A DNA stretch of 64,000 bases from Cacajao melanocephalus. Taxonomy: Eukaryota > Chordata > Mammalia > Primates > Pitheciidae. Of the stretch, positions 33,919-46,376 are shown one piece after another. Under the pieces are notes generated by a model. The model had not been told where the DNA came from. It saw nothing but the letters and a program-made list of their open reading frames with translations, and did not search any database. The stretch lies in NCBI GenBank assembly GCA_963573385.1, contig CAUYLG010013704.1:30115-94114 (forward strand), read 5' to 3'. The position numbers and the translations under genes were made by a program. Each line of letters opens with the position of its first letter. Position 1 is the stretch's first letter.

Positions 33919-36640
33919 CATCAAATTCACTGCCAAAATTCATGCCACAAAGAAAATATGCAGAGAGGGCTGCATTTCTTAGTTCAGGAAGATACTAAGG
34001 AAAATACAGCCCCAATCTTAAACTCTTCAAGTGAGTATTAAAAAAGAAAAGATATATCCTTCCATTTTATTGTGTGATAGTGTAACTTCTGCCCCATATC
34101 CAACAAGGAATAGGATTAAGTGGCCAACAAGGTCACCCAGGGACTATTTTGAGCAATGTGTGAATAGCATACAAATACATAATTATCAAATTAGGCTTAC
34201 CCCTACACACAAAGTGGAATCAATATTCAAATATATGAAGAAATTTTATAGTATAATATATTTTCATATATTTATATATATAAAACAAAGGAAGTCAATA
34301 CAATGACAATAAAGAGGAAAAAAATCAACTCACTGCATTCTATAAAAAATGACAAAATACAACATCTATCCAGTCACAGCTTTAAAAATATTTTAGCAAA
34401 CAAAAAAATCAAAGGGAATTTTCCTAATCTGAAAAAAATTCACAACTAAAAGCCAGTAGAATTGAAGACCTTATTTTAATGGGTTAGGGTGTTCTAAACA
34501 TTGTCTCTAAAGTCAAAAGCACATGAAGAGATGCTCAAGTATTTGTTCTATTTGGCACTGTACTTGAAGGCTTACAGAAAGAGCTGCTAAGGAGAGAAAA
34601 ATAAACACATCTAAAAATTGAAAAGGAAGCAGCAAAATTGTTTTTACTCACAGTTGATAGGAGTGTGCTCTAGGAAGTCCCAAAGAATACAAGAGTTTAA
34701 CAAGTCTCAAAATTAATGTTCAACAAGTAAGTAATAGCATTTTCGATTTTAGCAATAACATAAAATGAACATTTTAAGAAGATAAATATTACCAAAGCTT
34801 TGAAAACATCATTTCTTACAAATTAATTTTTAAAAATATGTAAAAGACCTCCATTCTGACCACTACAGAATATGACAAGGAAAAAAATCTACAATACTTA
34901 AATGTGTACAAGGATGTACATTTCCATAAACATGTCTGTCAGTGTTGAAAGATGTCCAATCAGCCCGAACTAACCTAGAGATTAATTATATTCTTAATTA
35001 AAAATCAGATGCCTGTTTGTTTTCCAAGTTGGGGGTTCTAACATTTATACAAAAATCAACACACCAAAAGTAACCAAGAGTCTCTTGCAAAAGAACAAGA
35101 AAAGAAGATTTATACTAGATATTGTGGATTATTATAAAATTATGATGATGAAAAATGTGTTTGGCGCAGAGGTAGACAAAGAGACCACTTGAACTTTAGT
35201 GATATGGGTTAAATTGTTTGAAATAAATGGTATTGTGATATTCTAAGGAAAAATAAACTAGACCTGTTACAGAATGCAATAAATATATTCCCTGTGTATT
35301 TTCAATATGAAAGATAAAATATTAAGCTTTCTTGCAAATAGCATAAAAGAAAATCCTCATGCCTCTTGGTAGGAAAAGATACCCGAAACAAAAATCCCAA
35401 TCCACCAGTCCGAAAGAAAATATTGTAAAGTCTGTAAACTAACATTAAGAATTTTCGCTTATTTAAAGAAATAATTAAAAACTTAGAAGGAAAGTCTCAG
35501 AAGATATTTGCAACATATACAATCAGTGAAGCACTCTAATCAAAATAAAGCAATAAGAAGACACACAACTCAATAGAAAAATTGATCAAAAACAGACACT
35601 TCACCAAACAGGACATATGAATGACCAATAGATATATGGAAATGTCTCAACCTCAGGGTAAACACAGTAAACACACAATGGGTTTCCACGTGCACCCACT
35701 AGATTGGAAAAAGAAAATAGGATTTTTATACTACCACATGTTGAAGATTGCACACTTCTGGTGAAAAGAGGCATTTCTGTACTGGAGAACAGTTCATCCT
35801 TATATAAACTCTATAGTTGAATATTTGAACCAGCAATTCTATAATGGCACATGTCTCAGAAAACCAATGCTTGTGAGAAAGGAGGGTGCATGGAAAAGAA
35901 TGTTCGTAAGACGAATTTATAATAACCTCAAACTGGAAATAATATCTATATCTATTAGGAATAAAATGGACACATGGACTGTGGTATGTTCAGACTTTAG
36001 AATGCTATACAACAATTAAAATGAGTGTAATAGATGTATACACAGCAGCACATATGAACATTATAAAACAGAATTATGCATGAAAAGAACACATCAGAAA
36101 TTAATACAAAGTTGCATTCATTTAGAGTCTCTAAACAAACAAAATTTACCTGTGTGATTCGGGGATGCCTTTATCATTGGGAAAATATAAAGAAAAGCAT
36201 GGAAATGAGTAGCATACAAGAATAATGGTTATCACTGAGGAGGATAAGGAGATAGAACTGCTTTGAAGATGGTAACATATTTCTTCACATGGGTGCTGGC
36301 TACAGAAACACTTGCCTTCGGCTTTCACACTGCATGGAGCATTGATAATATAACAGAACACACAGAACTTTGGTTTGTGTGTATTATACTTCAAATGGAT
36401 TTTTTTTTAATCAGTGTAAATCTAAATGCAGCATAAATGTTGACCAGTTAACCTCATGTATCTATTGTACTATTTCATATGGCCCCATTATTTGTGGTTT
36501 CCGGTGGTTCTCTTTGTACTGTCCTTCTTGAAAATACCATTAGAAACCATGGACACATCACCAGAGAGTGATTCATGCTAATGAGGAAAACATGCTGTGG
36601 AATTTCTGTTTTCCACTTCCTGTTAATTTAAAAGTATTGA

Positions 36641-36925
36641 GGCTGGGCACCATGGCTCACTCCTGTTCTCCCAGCACTCTGGGAGGCTGAGGTGGGAGGA
36701 CTGCTTGGGCCAGAAGTTTAAGACCCACCTGGGCAACATAGCAAGACTGTCTCAATGGAATTTTTTAAAAAATTAGCTTGGTATGGTGGTGCCCAGTTGT
36801 AGTCCTAGCTACTCGGGGTACTGAGACAGGAAGATTGCTTGAGCCTAGGAGTTGGAGGCTGCAGTGAGCCATGATCACAACACTGCACTCCAGGCTGCAT
36901 CAGAGCTACGTCTACTTTTTTAAAA
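36641..36925 (+). mobile_element. Alu SINE (AluJ-like), sense, with TSD
   Basis: Starts ggctgggcaccatggctcac; right arm present but with an eroded end and tail. The 7-bp gtattga at 36634-36640 and 36933-36939 is the probable target duplication. Confidence 0.92.
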
Positions 36926-36939
36926 AGGAGGGGTATTGA

Positions 36940-37595
36940 AAAAGCCTCATTCAACCTCCAAGCCCCTTCAGCAACTTCTCAACAGACATACTTCCGTACA
37001 GTAGGAACAGCTGACGAATAGTTGTGAATTCACTTATTCCCAGATGTGAAACTCCAATATGAGCTGAGCCATCAAACCATCCATCCCAGGCCCATCCTCA
37101 GGTCTATAGCACTGAGGCTTAACACTACAGTTATTCTTTCTGATTGCACAACAGCATGTGCAATAATTTATTAGGACCCTCTAAGTGTTTACACCAATTG
37201 CTACTGTACTGTACTGTACTTTACCTATTTATCTAGCCACATAAAATACTCAGTTAGTTGTATGGAAACCACATTATAAAACCTTTAATTATTCAGAGAT
37301 TTGTGGGGGGCGGGATGATCTAATTCAATAGAAAACAGATTACCTAGAATTTAACATTATTGGGGATGGCGGAACTGGCAAAAAATTACATGAGAGGTAC
37401 ATAAAAAAGTTAGAAAACACTCCACTAAACAGACTTTAAAAGGTGACACTACACAATGAGCATTCTAAAAATACATAGAAGAGAACACATGGCTGCACAG
37501 GAATGACACCCTTCATGGAAAGTCCATTTGTAAAGGCATATGCCTGGCATTTAGCTCAATGCATTTTTTATTTTCTTTTCAATGTGCCTTATGGT
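36940..37595. other. Unannotated non-coding DNA
   Basis: Contains a short pentamer repeat (TACTG, four units, 37202-37221). Nothing else recognised. Confidence 0.5.
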
Positions 37596-37603
37596 TTAGT
37601 TGA

Positions 37604-37889
37604 GGCTGGGCACGATGGCTTACACCTGTAATCCCAGCACTTTGGGAGGCTGAGGCAGGCAGATCACTTGAGGCCAAGAGTTTGAGACCAGCCTGGCCAA
37701 CATGGCGAAATCCCACCCCTACTAAAAAAATACAAAAATTAGCCAGGGGTGGTGGCACATGCCTGTATTTCCAGCTACTCAGGAGTCTGAGGGAGGAGAA
37801 TCGCTTGGTGGCAGTGAGCCGAGATCATGCTACTGCACTCCAGCTTGGTTGACAGAATGAGACTCTGCCTCAAAAAAAAAAAAAAAAGA
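37604..37889 (+). mobile_element. AluS-like SINE, sense, with TSD
   Basis: Starts ggctgggcacgatggcttac and ends with a 15-A tail. An internal deletion of about 20 bp removes the middle of the right arm (cgcttggtggcagtgagccg). The 8-bp ttagttga flanks it exactly (37596-37603, 37890-37897). Confidence 0.96.
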
Positions 37890-37897
37890 GTTAGTTG

Positions 37898-38503
37898 AAA
37901 CAAACTTAGATTTATTTATAGCTGTTCCTTGTTTTTGAATTAAAATTGTGTTATACAATGTGGTCACCGATGTTACTGAACGGAACCCTAGCTGGGTCCA
38001 AATATAAATGCCTCCTTAAGGATTAAGACTTGCCTCAGCAAGATATTAAAAATAAATTACTATGGACTCTCAAATGTTTTAAAGTGAGGAGAAATACAGA
38101 AGTTTCCAGCGGTCTTACCTTACTGCAATTAGTGTATTGCCTCTGAAGTGATGAATCTGAATATAATAAAGCTCATTTTGGGTATATGATTTCTTATATT
38201 CTTGCTAAATTATATCATCCCAGTTATGTTACAGTCAACACCCATATACCTTTATAATTTCACTAGTTTTACTACTTAAAGTGAAGTTGCTCAGAACACT
38301 GCTAGGTTAATTTCTATTTTTGTATGTAAGAACAGGCATTGCTAAAATTTTGCTATTGCAATTTCCATCTTAATTTCCTAAAGTATATTGTTTGTGAAGT
38401 CCTTTAATCTATGAGATACTGCTTTCAATAACACTTTAAAAAATTCCCTATTAGGTTACAACTTGTATGTTTTTCATATCTATTTAGTTTCTCCTCTCAA
38501 AAC
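37898..38503. other. Unannotated AT-rich DNA
   Basis: No recognised feature. Confidence 0.5.
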
Positions 38504-38570
38504 TGGAGTAGTTCCTCCTTACCAGGGGAAGTGGGGGATACTTTTCAAGGCCCCCAGTGGATGCTTCAAG

Positions 38571-38648
38571 CATAAACTTTATCATGGGTACCAAACCCTT
38601 TATATGCAGTGTCCTTCCTGTAACTACATACCCATGATAAAGTTTATG
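38571..38648. repeat. Perfect 20-bp inverted repeat inside the Tigger-like copy
   Basis: cataaactttatcatgggta (38571-38590) is the exact reverse complement of tacccatgataaagtttatg (38629-38648), with a 38-bp spacer. The right arm is expected Tigger-like sequence; the left arm replaces the usual sequence, so the left arm is the new one. Confidence 0.97.
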
Positions 38649-38746
38649 TTATAAATTAGGCACAGTAAGAGATTAACAACAATAACTAAAAACCAAATAC
38701 AACAACTGTAACAATATATACTCTAACAAAATGGTACGTGAATTTA

Positions 38747-38750
<4 letters not shown>

Positions 38751-38785
<35 letters not shown>
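38751..38785. repeat. (CT)n microsatellite, ~17 units
   Basis: Pure CT tract at the place where this Tigger-like family carries a short TCTCTC motif. Confidence 0.97.
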
Positions 38786-38788
<3 letters not shown>

Positions 38789-38861
38789 ATATCATTGTAC
38801 TGTACTAACCTAACCATGGGTAATGAAAATCACAGATAATGGGGGTTGAGGGACTGCATAC

Positions 38862-38893
38862 CTTTCTCTTTCTCTCTCTCTCTCTCTCTCTCT
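38862..38893. repeat. (TC)n microsatellite, second tract
   Basis: tttctctttctctctc... directly after the right terminus of the Tigger-like element. Confidence 0.93.
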
Positions 38894-39355
38894 GCTAGAT
38901 CTAAATCCACCCAGACAACAAGCAGTGAAGACAAAACACCAGTAGGCAGTAAGAAGGCTTTAAGAATTTTCTGAATACTGAAAGCAATTGAAAAACATTA
39001 TAACTGACATAATAATGTTAAAATGACCAAGAAAGAAAGAAAACATCAAGACACTAGATACAGGAGCTCAAGCCAGTCAGAAGGAAACAGAAGGATTACA
39101 AGAGTAAATGAGAACAGAATCACGTGCTGCCGAATAAGTACAAGCTTGCAGAGATTAGCAACCAAGTTAGCTGAACAGAGACACTTTGGGCGGGAGTCAC
39201 CCATGGCTCTCTGACCTGCATATCATGAATGCTGGTAGTTTATACTAATAATGAAATATGTATGAAGAAAGACAACCAGAAGAATTATATATAACAATAC
39301 AGTAATACACAGCAGCAGAAATATTCATCTTTTTCCTTTTTCATGCATTCACTAT
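38894..39355. other. Unannotated non-coding DNA
   Basis: No recognised feature. Confidence 0.5.
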
Positions 39356-39462
39356 TTCACCCATGTACTCCTTTATTCAACTAATGTGTTTTTGAGTCCC
39401 TACTACATTCCAAATACTGATTTAGACAGTAGGGATAAAGAGAGGCTGCAAAGTGATCAAGT
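39356..39462 (-). mobile_element. MIR-like remnant, antisense
   Basis: ctttattcaactaatgtgtt, gagtccctactacattccaa and tagacagtagggataaagag follow the order of an antisense MIR-type end (attcaacaaatatttattgag ... ctactatgtgccaggca). Diverged. Confidence 0.45.
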
Positions 39463-40792
39463 TGGATTAAACAGACTAAGGACAAATACACAGTATGGGA
39501 AGGAGGAGAGGGTTGAGGGCCCCTCTAAAAAAAAAGTGTTTGCTACTGGGTGCATGAGACATAGGCACAACTCTAGCCAGGTAATGCAGTCCCACAGGTA
39601 CTCCGCCTGCAGAGTGTGTCTAGGGCTAAATTTCAGCCTCCGTGAGTCCCTTAGCCTCCAGCCTTGCACCATGCAAGCTGTACAATAGTACCAGCATGTG
39701 CGTGTGTGCATGCACACCTTTTATTATTTTGAATTGCAAGAAATGCAACTTTATTTGGATTACAGAATGGTTTGCCTATCACGGAAACAGCAAGTTGAAG
39801 ATGCCTTGCAACAAGGACACATGTACAATAGGGCATTTCTGACATCAGAAGACATGGCCTAGCATTTGGGGGTGAAATATGTGGCCACCTGTGAGATTCG
39901 AATGTTTGAAGGTGGCATTGAGATTCTAGGGTAGAAAAAGTAAGAAAAAAAATGAAGATGTTTATGTTACCTTTATTTTCTTTGCAAAGGAACAATATCC
40001 AATGAGACATTGTTCTTCTTAGGAAATTGCTCCTCCCCCTTCCCCCCATAACATAATCAATATAAACATTGCAGAAATCTCCCTCTCTAAGCCCAGAGAA
40101 GTGAGAGGACAGTGGAGAATCTTCTCTCCACATCTAATGCATCCTCATTTCTGAAAGAGGATGCTGACTTGCAACCCCATGGTGCCTGCAGGTGCAGCTG
40201 ACAATGATGCTTGCAGTTTCCATGAGCCAGTGTGTTTTCTGCTGAATGAGATGGAAATATGACAGGTGAGGGCCTGATATTCTCTTGCCTAAAAAATACA
40301 CTGGAAAATAAGGCTCCTTTCCTGGCATGCAGTGTTCAGAGGAAGACATGAAGATTACATCCATCTGTGCTAATAACAGTAAACAAGCGTGAATGATGCC
40401 AACATTTGATTAAAAACACCACATAGGCAGGGGAAGTCTACTGTGGGCTGATAACACCAATGAGTTATAATCGAAATCAGTGGCAAAGACAGGTATAATT
40501 GCATGTCCAATCTGAAGAAACAGACTTCTTCCTGTTTGTTTTATTTTACCTTCACTTCAATTTCCTTATAGTGTCACAATCTAATTCCATTTAATGAAGG
40601 GGGCAAGGGGCAGGAAAAGAAAAATTTCATAAATTTCTACAACTAGTATTATTTGACAACAGATGGGCTGCTTCCTGACAGAAGGAGCTTTGCGTGTGAA
40701 GAATTCTAATTTAGGCCTTTTCCTGACATGTCAGTTTCATGCTAAAAGTTTCAAAGCTAAAAACCAAGTCATACTGACATAATAACACTTCT
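39463..40792. other. Unannotated non-coding DNA
   Basis: The longest minus-strand frame of the window not made of repeats (160 codons, 39651-40133) lies here. It has no domain, signal or family resemblance I can see, and the opposite strand has overlapping frames. I treat it as a chance frame. Nothing else recognised. Confidence 0.45.
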
Positions 40793-40976
40793 GGAGTGTT
40801 TATTCTTGGTAAGGTGCCCCCTCTTAACTCCATTTACATCTACAATTTTACTATCTTTAGAGCTGGACCTAATGAGGAATAAAGAAAGAAACAAACAGGT
40901 TCAGACACAAAGAGATTATATAACTTGTCTAGGATCACAGACAGATCTAGACATGCCCAAAGTGGGACCTGTACAA
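40793..40976 (-). mobile_element. MIR SINE remnant, antisense
   Basis: tttacatctacaattttact, aaacaggttcagacacaaag and ttatataacttgtctaggat parallel the antisense MIR core (gaggaaactgaggc ... aagtaacttgcccaaggtca). Confidence 0.55.
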
Positions 40977-41712
<736 letters not shown>

Positions 41713-41816
41713 TACCCTGTGAGTATGGCTTCAAAGCCTCTGCTCTCTGCTTGTCTTCAAACCTGCTTCCAGATAGCATCTTAGGGGGCACCAATAAGTA
41801 TCCCCATATTCTAAAC

Positions 41817-42035
41817 CAACGTTTCTCAACCTTAATACTAGTGGCATTATGAAGGAGAGAATTCTTTGTTCTGGTGGGCTGTCCTCTGCATTGCAGTATG
41901 TTGAGCAGCATCTTGGACTTATAGCTACTAGATGCCAGAAGCATCACCAATCTCCAGCTGTAACAACCCAAAGTATCACCAGGCATAGCCAAATGTCCCT
42001 TGGAGAGGAAAACTTAAACCCCAATTGGGGGGCTA
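41817..42035 (-). mobile_element. hAT-type MER element, tandem copy 1
   Basis: tttctcaaccttaatactag terminus, ggtgggctgtcctctgcatt, gctactagatgccagaagca and catagccaaatgtcccttgg match the hAT MITE family also seen at 25630-25752 in opposite orientation. Nearly full length; the right terminus is decayed. Confidence 0.8.
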
Positions 42036-42091
42036 ATGGTTCAGCTAGAGGAAGCATTTTAAATATGAGTAAGAAAAAAGATTGACTTAGA

Positions 42092-42296
42092 GCATGGTTT
42101 ATTAATGTTAGCACCACTGACATTCGTAATCAGATCATTGTTAAGGATGAGTGTCCTGTGAATTGTAGGATGTTAAACGGCAACCCTGGTCTCCACCAAC
42201 TAAATGCATTAACACCCTTCAAACTCACTGTGACAACCAGAAATGTCTCCTTACATTGCCAACCAGGGCACAACTGCCCATGACTGAGAACCATGG
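42092..42296 (-). mobile_element. hAT-type MER element, tandem copy 2
   Basis: tgttagcaccactgacattc, ctgtgaattgtaggatgtta, ctgtgacaaccagaaatgtc and the terminus tgactgagaaccatgg belong to the same family, same orientation, ~55 bp after copy 1. The two copies differ at many sites, so they are separate insertions or a very old duplication. Confidence 0.8.
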
Positions 42297-45295
42297 TTCT
42301 ACCTCAAGGAGTGTGTCTACCAATGCAAGACCTAGTAATAGACTGTGGGGCTGGCCCCACCATACTTGGCCCATCAGCCTTGTTCAAGCCTTATGGGGCA
42401 CAGAAAAGACAGTGGTGAAGGTTGAAGATGATGGAGAGTCAACCCTGTCAGCTATGATGGTGATGGAGCCAAATAAAAAAAAGTGGTCCTTGGTCTTCTA
42501 GAAAGGAACTCTGCCCTGGTCTCACCTCTAGAGACCAGGTGAGGGTCACAGAATAGGTTCAGCTGAAGTGATAGAGGAAGGAAAGAGACTTGGCCCAAGT
42601 CAAATGAACTCAGTGGGTGAAACTTGCCACAGAAACCCTGGAAATCACAGATGCCTCCAAAGTAAAGTTCAACTGTGTATAGCTGCTGCTCCCAGAATAT
42701 GATAGCATTAGACTTTAACTCCACCACCAGCCACGCAAGAAGTTGGCTTTTTCCTCTCATGGCCCCTCTCCTCTTAGTGAGGAAAGATGTCAACTTCACA
42801 CTCCTTTTTTACTGAATGGTTGTCCTGTCTGTGGCTTTCCCAGGAAAGGAAAGTGAAAAAATTTGCTAATGGAGGAGAAATTGCAATAGACTGAACTGGA
42901 TGGTTAAGGTCCTTGAGTGGCCAGAATTCCTATGCTTTATGCACATTAGTCCCCCAAGGGTAAGGATAAAGAAGGCTATTGATTAGATTGAGATGTAAGA
43001 ATGCATTTGCTGCCTATTTGTGCTATATTGAATCCCACTAGTCTGTACTTTACCGGAATCTCTTAACGGGTAGACGGGAGTTAGGTAACTACCTAATGAC
43101 ACATTTTACACCAGGCACTTACTAAGAGTTGAGGGCTTGGATAAGATAACTTAGGAGGTCTCTTTTTAGGCTATTTAACTTTCTTTTCAATATCATGGTC
43201 TAAAGGAATATGCATCCCTCAAACGAGGAGCAAAATGGTGAAGATTGTGGATATATTCTGTCTTTGCCATGAAGAACTATGCTACCAACCTACACACTAG
43301 AGCTAGTGGTGTGCAAAAGATTTCATGTATCTTTTATTTCTTCTCTAAGATTCTCAGCAGAACCACAAGAAGTATAAAGATATCACTTAGTAGGAAGAGC
43401 CTCTTACTTCCTGGTCAAGCCCTATAGAATGCAGGACCCCCAAGGGATTGGCAGACAATTCTGATCTGTTTGCAGAGCCATGATTGTGATGCAAAAGTAG
43501 TTTGGCAGTGGGATATTGAATATGGCAAAGAGATATTGAATTCACTATGTTTTGCAACCCTTGTGGGCTGAATATATTCATGTAACTCATATACTTGACT
43601 GCCTTAATCCTAGATAAGTGCTTGAAGGTGTATTTACTTTCACCAATAAGTAGTTAGTAAATCAGTGTCAAAACATATACCTTCTTTGATGTTAGTCTTG
43701 CTCAATATTTTAGACATTTAAAAATACATTTGAGAATACTTTTGGTAATATATTTTATTTTACTTTGGTTGCTACAATCTTTGTCACAGCTCCTCTAATG
43801 AATAAGTCAATACTTTTAATAATCCCTCTCAATGTAGCTACAGTTTTACAAGACTTTCTCTACCTCTCACTTGGTTAGCTGAAGCAAATGCTATTTGACA
43901 GAATATAAATTCTATTTAACAGAAAGGAGCTCCCCATGAAGGTGTTGTCCTGTTCTTCCCTTGGGGAGCCTTATGCACAAAATTGCCTCTGTATGCAGAA
44001 GGCACCTGGATACTATAAAAGGTTGTACCCCATGGGGAAGGTATAGGAACAGACAGACAGATGAGTCAGGGAAAAGCAAGGTTGATGGAAGATGTTGGTA
44101 TCAAAACAGCTAGAACTTGATTTGGAGCATTTGGGTTATTTCTGACTTATTCCTCACCTATACAGCAAAACCAATGCATTTTGTAAACAGGGTACTGAGT
44201 CCTGTTACAGATAGCTGGAGACATCTGACTGGAACAATGCAAGATGCTGACCAACACCAAGACTTGACCAGATTTTAGGAACTAAGAGCACACTGGGCTT
44301 TTCCTAATGGTTTGATATAGGCTTAAGAAACAACTGGCACATGTACTGATGCCCAGGCACAAAGCACTAATACAAATTTTAGTAGCCATGACAGACTTCT
44401 AAGGAGCCCTTGTCAATGAAGCTCTACTTCAAAGATGCCATGTTTGAGGGGCCATCAAGGTGGTGATTCATTGATATAAGGGCGAGGGTCAGGCAGGGTT
44501 TAGAAGGAAAAAAAAAGTACCCCGTTCTTTGAATGAGCAAGAGACCCACAGAGTTCCCTGACATCTGGATCCAATGCCCATCCTCATTCTTTCTTTTCTG
44601 ACACTTTGTATCCTAGCTTATCACTCAAGAGGAATTCAGTGAGCACTTACTGTACACACATATGTATCCATAAGTGCCATTCATCAGACTGTGAATAAAT
44701 ATGAAACCTAGAGTGCTTTGTCTTACAATTAAACTTTTTAATAAGCCCAGAACACACATGTCTGTACAAGATGACACATGAATAGATACATAAAGTATCC
44801 TCAACCAAGTTGAAAATAGGGCATCAAAGCCATCCAAAGATAGCTGGACAGTCACAGTCCCTGAAAGGATTCCCTGGAAAGTCATATCCTGCTTGGTCAT
44901 TCAAAGCAGCACCTCCCCTCATGAAAAGAAGACATCACAACGCAATCAGTCACGCTCATCTGGGGCCCAGAGCCTTTGCAGTATCTCAGCCCACCAGTCT
45001 GTGGCTCAGGTGTGCCCATCTAGATAAGAGTCCCACTTTGATGTGTGCGATCACAACGTTCCTCTCAACCTTGCCTTTGAGGCATTTGTCTAGGCTACTG
45101 AGATGGATTTCAGTGATATTTTTCCCTACCCTGGTCACCTAGGGACTGCAAGATAACAGAGGCACAGAGCCTCCACTTACACAAAGAAAGCAGGCTGTGG
45201 GATAATCAACAGCCAGCCCCTTGAAGCTCTGTCAGAGGTACTCAAGCAGTTTCTGAAGAATCTGATGCCGTGTAGGTCTGCCCACAGAAATAACA
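42297..45295. other. Unannotated non-coding DNA (3 kb)
   Basis: No repeat family recognised over ~3 kb. A TATAAAAGG motif at 44014-44022 has no other promoter signals that I can see. Frames such as 42452-42799 (minus, 115 codons) and 44810-45142 (plus, 110 codons) have no recognisable domain. Confidence 0.45.
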
Positions 45296-45312
45296 ATCCT
45301 CACTCTTTTCAC

Positions 45313-45602
45313 CTTTTTATTCTTTTTATTTTTGAGACAGAGTCTCACTCTGTTGCCCAGGCTAGAGTGCAGTGGTGTGATCTCAGCTCACTGCAACCTT
45401 CGCCTCCTGGGTTCAAGCCTCAGCCTCCCAAGTAGATGGGACTACAGGCATGTGCCAGCACACCCAACTAATTTTTGTATTTTTAGTAGACATGGGGTTT
45501 CACCATGTTGGCCAGGCCATTTGATCTCCTTCCCACAAGTGATCTGCCTGCCTCGGCCTTCCAAAGTGTTGAGATTACAGGTGTGAGCCACTGTGCCCCG
45601 TC
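45313..45602 (-). mobile_element. AluS-like SINE, antisense, with TSD
   Basis: Reverse-complement Alu from tttttgagacagagtctcac to gattacaggtgtgagccact, with a small internal deletion in the right arm region. atcctcactc (from 45296) and atcctcaccc (from 45604) are the target duplication with one mismatch. Confidence 0.95.
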
Positions 45603-45758
45603 TATCCTCACCCCTTTTTAAAATATGAAACTGAAGTAGAAGTATGGAGAACATGGCTAATTCTTGTGTAGATAATCAATAATACCCTCTTAAATAAAAA
45701 TCATACTTACAACAAAAGCACAAAAGAAAAAACTGGATGATTTTGGATGATAAGCTTA

Positions 45759-45842
45759 CGTGGTCAGAAGTCAGTAGTCCCACCTGTTGCTCCTACATAC
45801 ATCATGTGGAACTTAAAATTCCCCTACTTTTAGTTTCTACTT
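45759..45842 (+). repeat. Diverged 84-bp direct repeat, copy A
   Basis: Ungapped match of about 77% to 46590-46673 (shared blocks tgttgctc, tcatgtgga, aaattcccctact). Family unknown. Confidence 0.85.
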
Positions 45843-46328
45843 TTCTGGGGGCGGGATTGGAGGAGGTTAGATTAACAAATGCAGCCAGACTGTGACGATT
45901 ATTCATATGTAATATAAATATGTGTATACAATATAAACTGTTATATATATACATAAATTATATATAGATACACACATATATAAGAAGAGTTAGTAATTTT
46001 TATGTTTTATACATATGTTTACAAACCCAGAAGAGTTATATATGTCATATATATTAATGCCTCATATATACTGATATTTTCCCATAATTCAAAGGGATTT
46101 TAATAAAGGTTGTTCGAAGAATGACTTGCAAGACATATAAGCAAAATAAAATTTTCAAAATATGCTCACAAATTTAAAAAATAAAACAATAGGTAGTATA
46201 TACATGATCTGTATTTTATAGTTTTAATATATTTTATATAGATCACAGATTTACATTCATAATACAATAATTTATAAAGTATACACATTTAATATATAAA
46301 ATTATATATGTATATGTGTGTTTGTGTA

Positions 46329-46376
<48 letters not shown>

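Larger units (their letters stand above)
33390..35480 (+). pseudogene. Decayed L1 ORF2 remnant
   Basis: Sequence collinear with L1 ORF2 (reverse transcriptase and C-terminal part), interrupted by the GA-rich tract at 33544-33918. No frame longer than about 90 codons remains, and the plus-strand 91-codon frame at 34031-34306 does not retain recognisable reverse transcriptase motifs. Non-functional. Confidence 0.65.
33351..36400 (+). mobile_element. Ancient L1M LINE-1, ORF2 to 3' end, sense
   Basis: Recognisable L1 blocks occur in the correct order. Near 33480 is the ORF2 segment before the Alu stub (cagaaaatctgaataaaccc). It resumes at 33919 with caaattcactgccaaaattc and atgccacaaagaaaatatgc. 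Then come ctctaggaagtcccaaagaa (34672), ttacaaattaatttttaaaa (~34817), aactcaatagaaaaattgat (35567), gtttccacgtgcacccacta (35683), cagcaattctataatggcac (35831), aatggacacatggactgtgg (35965) and the 3' block ggataaggagatagaactgc (36242). The target region ends near 36400. Many frameshifts and substitutions; it is an inactive fossil. Together with 29650-33350 it may be one ~5-6-kb insertion. Confidence 0.8.
38504..38859 (+). mobile_element. Tigger-like non-autonomous DNA transposon, copy 2
   Basis: Same family as 22478-23020: agtagttcctccttacc terminus, cccccagtggatgcttcaag, aggcacagtaagagattaac, the internal TC tract, tcattgtactgtactaacct and a complementary right terminus (ataatgggggttgagggact). 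Two unusual features: the TC tract has grown to 35 bp and a 20-bp perfect inverted repeat has replaced part of the left half. Confidence 0.8.

Noticed and set aside
33508..33943. Long frames of 121-142 codons on both strands (lysine/glutamate-rich and serine/phenylalanine/proline-rich)
   Set aside because: They are translations of the GA/CT microsatellite; several frames stay open simply because the repeat lacks stop codons.
37202..37221. Short regularly spaced TACTG units, considered as array-like repeats
   Set aside because: A 20-bp pentamer microsatellite without spacers; no CRISPR-like structure occurs in this eukaryotic sequence.
39651..40133. 160-codon minus-strand frame, the longest in the window
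   Set aside because: No recognised domain, no splice or promoter context, overlapping frames on the other strand; length is within chance for 64 kb of sequence.
44014..44022. TATAAAAGG motif resembling a core promoter
   Set aside because: A single 9-bp motif in AT-rich DNA with no initiator, CpG island, LTR boundary or downstream exon recognised.
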